Below the pieces are notes generated by a model. That model was not told the origin of the DNA. It did not search any database and saw only the letters and a program-made list of their open reading frames with translations. A DNA stretch of 64,000 nt from Hyphomicrobium sp. CS1GBMeth3 (GTDB lineage Bacteria; Pseudomonadota; Alphaproteobacteria; Rhizobiales; Hyphomicrobiaceae). Positions 1 to 5,987 of this stretch are shown in pieces (the first letter of the stretch is position 1; each line of letters opens with the position of its first letter). The stretch spans positions 2,260,501 through 2,324,500 of the forward strand of contig NZ_FPHO01000003.1 of NCBI RefSeq assembly GCF_900117455.1, written 5' to 3'. The translations under genes were made by a program, and so were the position numbers.

Positions 1-352
1 CATCGGCTTCGCTGGCAGTCAGGGCCACTTCGAGCTCAACGTCTTCAACCCGATGATGGCCTACAACTTCCTACAGTCGGTGCGCCTCCTGGCCGATGCC
101 GCTGTCTCGTTCACGGACAACTGCGTCGTCGGCATCGAGCCGCGCCTCGACAACATCGCCAGTGGGCTCGCGAACTCGCTGATGCTCGTGACGCCGCTCA
201 AGGAGAAGTACGGCTACGACCGTGCCGCCAAGATCGCCAAGACCGCGCACAAGAACGGCACGACGCTGCGCGAGGAAGCCATCAAGGACGGCATACCGGC
301 CGAGGATTTCGATCGGATCGTGCGCCCCGAGAAGATGATCAGCCCGGAGTGA
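1..352 (+). CDS. fumC: Fumarate hydratase class II, C-terminal part (cut by window start)
   Basis: This is the C-terminal 116 residues of a class II fumarase, the iron-independent TCA-cycle enzyme that interconverts fumarate and malate in the cytoplasm. The reading frame is open from base 2. The visible part opens with [18 protein letters not shown], the conserved stretch following the active-site loop of fumarase/aspartase enzymes, and contains [11 protein letters not shown] and [18 protein letters not shown], typical of the FumC C-terminal domain. The protein ends in PEKMISPE, like many proteobacterial FumC. The catalytic signature loop lies upstream of the window, so aspartase cannot be strictly excluded, but the C-terminal sequence fits fumarase better. 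A weak GC hairpin followed by TTTT (353-370) could terminate it. Confidence 0.93.
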   Translation, partial: IGFAGSQGHFELNVFNPMMAYNFLQSVRLLADAAVSFTDNCVVGIEPRLDNIASGLANSLMLVTPLKEKYGYDRAAKIAKTAHKNGTTLREEAIKDGIPAEDFDRIVRPEKMISPE

Positions 353-368
353 GGGGCATCGCGCCCTT

Positions 369-428
369 TTGACGTCCGCGGCGCCTGAGCGTAGGATGCG
401 CATTAGTAATGCGCATGATGTATGCGCA
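369..428 (+). promoter_or_regulatory. ccdAB promoter with overlapping palindromic operator
   Basis: TTGACG (369-374) and TAGGAT (392-397) are separated by 17 bp, a good housekeeping-sigma promoter. A perfect palindrome with 9-bp arms and one central base, TGCGCATTAGTAATGCGCA (397-415), covers the end of the -10 box and the expected start site. A further half-site TATGCGCA follows at 421-428. This is what is expected for autorepression by the CcdA/CcdB complex that binds through the N-terminal ribbon-helix-helix of CcdA. Operator function is inferred from symmetry and position only. Confidence 0.75.
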
Positions 429-440
429 CAGGAGGTGCGG

Positions 441-680
441 ATGGACAGCAAGGCTCCCAAAAGAAAGCGCGCCGTGAACCTGTCGATCGACGCTGAGCTG
501 GTCCGTGAAGCCAAGGCTGCCGGTGCCAACATGTCAGCCCTGCTCGAAGCGGCGTTGCGTGATCTTCTTGAAACGCAACGCACCGAGCGATGGCGCGAGG
601 AGAACAGGGAAGCGCTCGCCGCCTACGACCGGCATATCGAGAAGGATGGGCTATGGTTCGACGAGTTTCGGACGTGGTAG
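441..680 (+). CDS. ccdA: CcdA-type antitoxin
   Basis: This 79-residue protein is a type II antitoxin that neutralises the gyrase poison CcdB and, with it, represses the operon. The N-terminal half (about residues 8-45, RAVNLSIDAELVREAKAAG) fits the ribbon-helix-helix DNA-binding fold of CcdA. The C-terminal tail, RWREENREALAAYDRHIEKD then FDEFRTW, matches the intrinsically disordered CcdB-binding tail of F-plasmid CcdA, which ends in ENRDW. The ATG at 441 is chosen because GGAGG lies at 431-435. The toxin gene starts at the very next base after the stop codon, so translation is probably coupled. The pair lies between fumC and a DUF4169 gene, with no plasmid or phage genes beside it. Confidence 0.93.
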   Translation: MDSKAPKRKRAVNLSIDAELVREAKAAGANMSALLEAALRDLLETQRTERWREENREALAAYDRHIEKDGLWFDEFRTW

Positions 681-992
681 ATGCGCCAGTTCGACGTTTT
701 CAGGAATCCAAGCAAAGCCTCTGCGAAATATGCCCCGTTTCTCGTGGTGCTCCAGTCCTCTCTCACCCTGACGGAAACGACGGTCGTCGTAGCACCTCTT
801 GTTCTGCCGGATAGGCTTCCCGTCGCCTCCCGCCTCTTTCCGAGAGTGAAGGTCGGAACGCGCGCAGTCGTACTATCGACGAACGAGTTGGGAGCCATCG
901 GCCGTCCGCATTTGAAGGAGCGAGTGGGAAACCTCGAATCCGAGCGAGATACCATCATCGCTGCGATCGACATGCTTTTTTCTGGGTTCTGA
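681..992 (+). CDS. ccdB: CcdB-type toxin (DNA gyrase inhibitor)
   Basis: This 103-residue protein is close to the 101 residues of F-plasmid CcdB, which traps DNA gyrase on cleaved DNA. Family features include the N-terminal MRQFDVFRNPSKASAKYAPF, the central LVLPDRLPVASRLFPRVKV, and the C-terminal helix DTIIAAIDMLFSGF. In F CcdB the last three residues, Trp-Gly-Ile, are needed for gyrase poisoning; here they are Ser-Gly-Phe. From memory, chromosomal homologues such as Vibrio CcdB also lack the Trp and remain toxic, so loss of activity cannot be concluded. It starts immediately after the ccdA stop codon. A chromosomal ccdAB may act in stress response, addiction or anti-addiction, or be a relic; the sequence looks intact. 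Confidence 0.92.
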   Translation: MRQFDVFRNPSKASAKYAPFLVVLQSSLTLTETTVVVAPLVLPDRLPVASRLFPRVKVGTRAVVLSTNELGAIGRPHLKERVGNLESERDTIIAAIDMLFSGF

Positions 993-996
993 CACC

Positions 997-1206
997 ATGT
1001 CCGCCGAGATCATCAACCTCCGCAAGGCCCGCAAGGAGCGCGACCGCGCCGCCAAGGAAAAGCAGGCGGAGGAGAACCGCGCCAAGTTCGGCCGTACGAA
1101 GGCCGAACGTCGGCGGGCTGAAGCCGAACAGGACATTGCTCACTGCCGCCTCGACGCCCACCGGAGGGGAGAGGACGACGACGATAGCGGGCCGGCAGCG
1201 TCATGA
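997..1206 (+). CDS. DUF4169-type small basic protein
   Basis: This is a 69-residue, very charged protein beginning MSAEIINLRKARKERDR, the hallmark of the short alphaproteobacterial DUF4169 family. Most of it is predicted helix rich in Lys, Arg and Glu; the tail GEDDDDSGPAAS is acidic. There is no signal peptide or membrane segment. The function is unknown. It starts 4 bp after ccdB, and its 3' end overlaps the start of the next gene by 4 bp (ATGA), so the two small genes are probably translated together. This DUF4169 plus ribbon-helix-helix pairing is common near fumC in Hyphomicrobiales, as far as I recall, which suggests ccdAB was inserted between fumC and this pair. Confidence 0.82.
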   Translation: MSAEIINLRKARKERDRAAKEKQAEENRAKFGRTKAERRRAEAEQDIAHCRLDAHRRGEDDDDSGPAAS

Positions 1207-1463
1207 CATTTGCCTCGGCGCGCCCGGTCAAACGCTCGTTCTCGATCCGTGGCCATCGCACGTCGATCTCGCTCGAGGAGCCGTTCTGGGAAGCGCTGAA
1301 GGAAGCAGCCGCACGGGAGCGTATTCCGCTCGCCGCGCTCATCGCCCGCATCGATGAGCAGCGCGGCGGCGCAGGATTATCGAGCGCCGTGCGGGTGTGG
1401 ATCCTCGAGTATGCGCGTGCTGCAGGCGCGATTGCGAGCTACGACGGCGGCAACCGCGATTGA
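1203..1463 (+). CDS. Ribbon-helix-helix domain protein
   Basis: This 86-residue protein contains KRSFSIRGHRTSISLEEPFW, a beta strand followed by the first helix of a ribbon-helix-helix fold of the RHH_4 kind, then EALKEAAARERIPLAALIAR and LSSAVRVWILEYARA. Proteins of this type are small alphaproteobacterial DNA-binding proteins, probably dimeric repressors; targets are not known. The ATG at 1203 overlaps the stop of the DUF4169 gene (ATGA). No nearby palindrome was found that would identify an operator. It converges with the large AsmA-like gene, whose stop codon is 16 bp further on. Confidence 0.82.
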   Translation: MTFASARPVKRSFSIRGHRTSISLEEPFWEALKEAAARERIPLAALIARIDEQRGGAGLSSAVRVWILEYARAAGAIASYDGGNRD

Positions 1464-1478
1464 GCGGAGTTGGTAAGG

Positions 1479-4400
1479 TCAGTACGGCGTGATCTGGAAC
1501 GGGCGCCACTCTTGTTCCGGCGGCTTCTTGCGGCGTGGCGGCGGCCGTTGCGCAGCTGTCGGCGCGGGTGCCGCGACCGGTGGTTGCTGCTGAGTAAACG
1601 CTTCTATGTCTTGTTCGACCGGAACGCCCTCGCCCGCGTCCCGAACACTGTTGTCGAACATGTCGGATTGCGGCGCGCCCGGCGGCGGGGCGAGCTCCTC
1701 GCGCTGCACGGCATTCGGCGCCTGATCCTCCTCGAGCGCTCGCCGCCGTTCCGCGTCTATGCGCGCGCGTTCCTCTGCTGCCTTGCGCCGAACGGCATCC
1801 TGCCGCGCGCGGTCTTCGTCGAGCTTGCGCAAGCGCTCGAGCTCACGCACGTCGAGCTCCATCTTGCGCACCACGAGCTCCCGCTCGAGCGCTTCTGCGG
1901 AGACCTGCGGCTCGAGGGCTGCGAACTCGCTGAGCTTGCCGGTGTAGACAACCGTCACCGGCGGCAGCAGCGCCCGGTCGGGAGCACCGGAGAGCGACTT
2001 GTCGAGCTTGGGCTCTACCTGCCATTCGCTGTCGATCTTCATGGTCTGAAGCTCGACTGCCGTGACGAACGAAGAGCGTCCCTCAGGCATGTCGATCTGC
2101 ACCCGCTTGAGCTTGAGCGCGCCATCGCTGATCTCGACCGGAATGGTAACCTTGCCGAGCCTGACCTCACCTTCCTTGAGCGCGGTCCGCATCGCGTCGG
2201 CGAGCGGCGCCCCGCCGCGCGGACCCTGTCCGGTGAGCGCGGCGCGGGCGACGGCCGAGACGGCTGCCGGCGAATTGCCGGTCAGCGTCACGTCGCCCAC
2301 GGTGACCTCGCCATCGCCCGTGAGCCCCGTAACCACGGCCGCCGGACTGAGCGCGCGGCCAGCAAACTTGACGGAGAATGCAACGCCTTCCCCGGATGGC
2401 TCCGCGTCGCCGCCCGGGGGGGCGGACTTGCCGGTCACATCGATGCGCAGAGAGCCCTTGAGCCCGACACCAGCCGGCGCTCTGGTGAGCTCGATCTCCG
2501 ATTGAAGCTTTCCGCCGACCGCATCCCCCTCGAGCCGCGTGACGTTGATGCCCTGCGGTGAAAGCTCGGCCTCGACTTTAGCGTTTCCAATCGTAAGCCC
2601 GCGCTCGAGGCTCAGCTCGCCCGCGGTGAGCGCGATCTTGCCGTCGAGACGATCCAGAGCGGCAAGATCGAAAGCTTGCTCGGGCCAGATGAGCGTTTCG
2701 CCCTCCGGCTCAGGCGCCGTGCGCGGCGGAGGCGCGGGCGTCGGCTCGGCGGACGCGAGCATGTCGGGTTGGCGCATCTCAGAGAGCAGCGGCGCCAGTG
2801 CCGCTGAGAGCGTTGCCTTGTCGGCCGTGAGCTTCGCATCGATGGTTTTGCGTCCATCGTCGCGGCTCGTCACGGCCACTTGACCGGAAACCGTACTCGC
2901 GCCGAGCGCCAGCGCCTCGCCATCGATGGTAAGCACATCCGCTTTGCGCCGGACGCTGAGCGTCCCCTTGAGAGGAATGCCGCCGGCACCATCCGCAACG
3001 CCGAGCCCCGCGATCGCCAGGGCCGTGCGCGCATCCGGGACCGCGATCTTGACCTCGCCGTCGAGGCCCGTGGCCCCCCCTTCGGGAAGGCTCACGTCGC
3101 CGCGATAGGAGATGGCAAGCCCTTCGCCCGTCGCTTCGGCGAAAGATAGAAGCCCGTTGGCAGGGACGCCGGCAGCCTTGACGATCACGCGGCCACTCTT
3201 TGGCGGCTCGCCTGCGGCGCGTGCGATGCGCGCGTCGAACAGCGTCGCGACCAGCCGCGCCACGTCCGGGCTGTCGATTGCCGCCTCGAGGTCGAGCGGC
3301 GAGGTGCGCCATTTGGCACGCCCGCCGCCGAGATTGAGTGTTGCGGAAAGACGACCTCCGCCGAGCTTGCCATCGATGGCGAGCGCGCTGGCGTTAGCCG
3401 GACCTCCGGCGAGCTTGAGCGTGCCCGCGAGCCGGAACGGCGCCAGCCCCGCGAGCCGGTTGAGCTTATCGCGCGCCTCGCCGTCGGCGTCGAAAAGCGC
3501 CAGCAACGCGTGCGCGGCCTCTGCGTCGGGCGCCGAGATCAACCCGCGGACGGCTCCCTTTGGATTGGCCGGAACGTCCGAAGCCTCGCCCTCGGCCTCG
3601 ACGTAAAGTCCTTCCGCGGTGGCGAACTTGAGCCGCGGGATCGAGAGCTTGCCGCGCTCGAGCCGGATGTCCGCATCAACGTCCTTGAGACGGCGCTCAC
3701 CGTCGACCAGCTCGGCAACCTTGAGATCGAGCGCGAGATCGCCGCCCGCAGGGTCGAATGGCGCGCCAGCAGGGGCATCCGTACTCTCATCGCCCGCGTC
3801 GGCACCGAAAAGGATGTGCCGCAGATGATTGAGGTCGACGAGCCCGCCTTTGAACTGCGCCACGTCGATGCGTGGACCCGAGATGGCAACGGCGAGACGC
3901 TTGCGCTCGCCGAGCGCGAGCTTGAGATCGCCTTCCAGTGGCGTGTCCTGAAACACGGCGCTGGCATTCGTGAGAGCCAGCGTGCCGTCGCCGAGCGCAA
4001 AGTGTCCGTCGAGCGAGAAGGGGCCATCCGTGCGCTCGCGCTTGAGGTTCTGGTTTCCAAGACCCCAGGCGAGAAAGCGCATGAGGCTCTTGCCGGAGAC
4101 GAACAGTGTGCCGTCGAGATCGGGCGCGCGCGCGCGGGGTGTAAGCACGCCGTCGAGTTCGAGACGGACGCCGCCCGGCAGATCCGCGCGCACGCCCTTG
4201 AGCTCCAGGGGGCCGCCCGAGCGCGACGCCGCGAGCCGCACGTTGCTGATCGGCTCGCCGGCAAGCGTGAGCTGGTCGAACTCGAGCAGGGCGTTGGTGT
4301 CCGCCTCTGCCGGAAGCGCGGCCGCCACCATCTCGAAATAGCTGCGCACCGCGTCGAGCGGCATCGCGGCTTCGCTGGTCTTGGCAAGGCCATCGAGGTC

Positions 4401-5537
4401 GAGCCAGCGCGAAGCAAGGTTGACGTCGAGCCGCGTCCGGTCGGTCCAGTCGAATTTGGCCTGGCCCGTGATGAGCTGCGGCGTCGACCCGGCCTCGAGC
4501 GAGACGGCAACGTCATCGAGCGCGACGCCGAGCGCCGTGCCCGTCACCTTGGCTTTGAGCTCGAAGGCTTTTGCCGTGTTCGCTTGCGCCGTGTCGGCAG
4601 GAGCGGTTGCAGGAGCCGGTGTCGGCACGGAGGCGGGCGCCGCCGCCGCCGTCTCGCCGGCTTGGCCCGCTTCCAGACCGGTCATCTCCGTCGGATCGGC
4701 GCCCGGCGCGGCATCGGCCTTGCGCTCGGGTTCGGCCTCCAGCGTGACGTCGGGAGCGCCGTCCGCCGGTTTGGCGTCTTTGCCGACATGAAGCTTCGCG
4801 GTGAGATCGCCGGTCAGTGTCGGCGTCGTCTTGAGATCGCTGAGCCGCGCGTCGAGAACGTAGGAATTGGCCCCGCCGATAACGTCTACGGCGGCCTTGA
4901 AGCGCAACTGCCCGTTGTCATCGAGCTTCGCGGTGGCAACCCGCACGTTCCGCGGAGACTCGTTCCAGTTCACGGTGCCGCGGAACTTGAACGGCCCGTC
5001 GAGCGCCTCCGCATTGAGCTCGCCGTTGATGGCATCGAAGCGGGCCAACTCGCCGCGATCCTGCGTGTGGACGAGCACCGCCCCGTCGCTGATTGCGACG
5101 TGCTGCAGCGCCACCTCCTTCGGTGCGAACGGCAACGCGCCGGGCGAGATGGCGAGGGTGCGCCAGTTGCCGCTGCCCTCGGCGTTCACTGCCAGATTGA
5201 GCACGGGACGGCGCAGCTCCACGCGGTTCGCTTCGAGCACGCCGCGCAGAAGCGGCGGGATCGACAGCCACATCGTGAAGCTCTCGACACGGATGATGGA
5301 GTTGCCGCCCTCGTCGCCGGTGTCGGCGATCCTGAGCTTCTCGAAGGAGACGAACGGCGCCGGTACGAGGCGGACGTTGACCGCGCCGCCCACGCGCACC
5401 TCACGGCCGAGGATGCGGGAAGCTTCCTCTTCGAAAACGCCGCGGTAGCTGTTCCAATCGACGAAACGGGGAACCGCGAATAGAACCGCCAGGGCCGTGA
5501 TCAGAATGCCGCCGAGATAAAGGAGGGCGTTGTTCAT
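1479..5537 (-). CDS. AsmA family protein (large, envelope biogenesis)
   Basis: This 1352-residue protein has an N-terminal membrane anchor (about residues 5-24, YLGGILITALAVLFAVPRF) followed by the AsmA N-terminal signature VDWNSYRGVFEEEASRILGREV. The rest is a long periplasmic beta-rich body and an AsmA C-terminal domain near residues 1000-1200. AsmA-like proteins (AsmA, TamB, YhdP type) are thought to form hydrophobic-groove bridges that move phospholipid between the membranes. An Ala/Pro-rich linker sits around residues 255-325. The last 150 residues hold a highly charged coiled coil (REQ-rich, about 1215-1290) and a Pro-rich tail, which is unusual for AsmA. The frame is unbroken and the gene stands alone. 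A precise substrate cannot be given. Confidence 0.9.
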   Translation of the reverse strand: MNNALLYLGGILITALAVLFAVPRFVDWNSYRGVFEEEASRILGREVRVGGAVNVRLVPAPFVSFEKLRIADTGDEGGNSIIRVESFTMWLSIPPLLRGVLEANRVELRRPVLNLAVNAEGSGNWRTLAISPGALPFAPKEVALQHVAISDGAVLVHTQDRGELARFDAINGELNAEALDGPFKFRGTVNWNESPRNVRVATAKLDDNGQLRFKAAVDVIGGANSYVLDARLSDLKTTPTLTGDLTAKLHVGKDAKPADGAPDVTLEAEPERKADAAPGADPTEMTGLEAGQAGETAAAAPASVPTPAPATAPADTAQANTAKAFELKAKVTGTALGVALDDVAVSLEAGSTPQLITGQAKFDWTDRTRLDVNLASRWLDLDGLAKTSEAAMPLDAVRSYFEMVAAALPAEADTNALLEFDQLTLAGEPISNVRLAASRSGGPLELKGVRADLPGGVRLELDGVLTPRARAPDLDGTLFVSGKSLMRFLAWGLGNQNLKRERTDGPFSLDGHFALGDGTLALTNASAVFQDTPLEGDLKLALGERKRLAVAISGPRIDVAQFKGGLVDLNHLRHILFGADAGDESTDAPAGAPFDPAGGDLALDLKVAELVDGERRLKDVDADIRLERGKLSIPRLKFATAEGLYVEAEGEASDVPANPKGAVRGLISAPDAEAAHALLALFDADGEARDKLNRLAGLAPFRLAGTLKLAGGPANASALAIDGKLGGGRLSATLNLGGGRAKWRTSPLDLEAAIDSPDVARLVATLFDARIARAAGEPPKSGRVIVKAAGVPANGLLSFAEATGEGLAISYRGDVSLPEGGATGLDGEVKIAVPDARTALAIAGLGVADGAGGIPLKGTLSVRRKADVLTIDGEALALGASTVSGQVAVTSRDDGRKTIDAKLTADKATLSAALAPLLSEMRQPDMLASAEPTPAPPPRTAPEPEGETLIWPEQAFDLAALDRLDGKIALTAGELSLERGLTIGNAKVEAELSPQGINVTRLEGDAVGGKLQSEIELTRAPAGVGLKGSLRIDVTGKSAPPGGDAEPSGEGVAFSVKFAGRALSPAAVVTGLTGDGEVTVGDVTLTGNSPAAVSAVARAALTGQGPRGGAPLADAMRTALKEGEVRLGKVTIPVEISDGALKLKRVQIDMPEGRSSFVTAVELQTMKIDSEWQVEPKLDKSLSGAPDRALLPPVTVVYTGKLSEFAALEPQVSAEALERELVVRKMELDVRELERLRKLDEDRARQDAVRRKAAEERARIDAERRRALEEDQAPNAVQREELAPPPGAPQSDMFDNSVRDAGEGVPVEQDIEAFTQQQPPVAAPAPTAAQRPPPRRKKPPEQEWRPFQITPY

Positions 5538-5860
5538 CCGCGTTCGATCTGCTCAAATTCCAGTCCGACCAGCCGCCGGTGAGATTTCAGAGGATCGCCG
5601 GGCGGGCCGGGAAGCGCCGCATCGGCGTGCCACCCTCTACTCTACGCGGCCCGCCGTGAGGGGCCAGAGCGGATGGCCGAAATCGGGTCGCCACGGGAAG
5701 TGACGACCTTGCGGCCGCCACCATACCCCAACATGGACGCCAAGTGTGACCCCCAATTGGGGCTTTTTCCTGGGGAGGACACACCGTCCCGCTGCAGCAA
5801 TCCGAGGCGCGTCCTATATTTTGTCATGAAAGTCGGTAGACAGCGCCTGATTGCTGACGC
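5538..5860. other. Intergenic region upstream of the AsmA-like gene
   Basis: This non-coding stretch lies between the divergent AsmA-like and UvrD genes, before the palindromic repeats. It must hold the AsmA-like promoter on the minus strand, but no convincing -35/-10 pair was found. A short CCCC-AATT-GGGG hairpin followed by CTTTTT (5751-5767, plus strand) looks like a weak terminator without a gene ahead of it. Short open frames of 60-65 codons exist on both strands but have no recognisable product. Confidence 0.4.
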
Positions 5861-5960
5861 TGGACCATGATCGTTTCGGGCTCCATCAGCCCGAAACGTG
5901 AATCATTGGTCCACTAACAAGACCATGATCGTTTCACCCGAAACCTGAATCGGTTCCACT
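5861..5960. repeat. Tandem pair of palindromic intergenic repeats
   Basis: Two imperfect copies of one unit lie in direct tandem just ahead of uvrD. Both start with GACCATGATCGTTTC (5863-5877 and 5921-5935) and both continue CCCGAAAC(G/C)TGAATC and end in CCACT. Copy 1 is a large palindrome: outer arms TGGACCA/TGGTCCA (5861-5867, 5907-5913) and a perfect 10-bp inner stem GTTTCGGGCT/AGCCCGAAAC (5873-5882, 5888-5897) around CCATC. Copy 2 lacks about 12 bp of the loop side and keeps only a GTTTC/GAAAC stem. It resembles repeated extragenic palindromes of rhizobia; genome copy number cannot be seen here. Confidence 0.8.
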
Positions 5961-5987
5961 GAAGAGCACGTGATATAGGGCGAGCCC

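Noticed and set aside
681..992. CcdB as an inactive toxin because the C-terminal Trp is missing
   Set aside because: As I recall, chromosomal CcdB proteins that end in other residues before Gly are still toxic, so inactivity cannot be claimed from this residue alone.
1470..5483. Plus-strand frames opposite the AsmA-like gene (1470-2561, 3510-5483)
   Set aside because: Shadow frames; the minus-strand frame has a membrane anchor and the AsmA signature.
5642..5870. Short open frames on both strands in the gap before uvrD (61-65 codons)
   Set aside because: No ribosome binding site, no recognisable product, and they overlap each other; random open frames are common in this GC-rich DNA.
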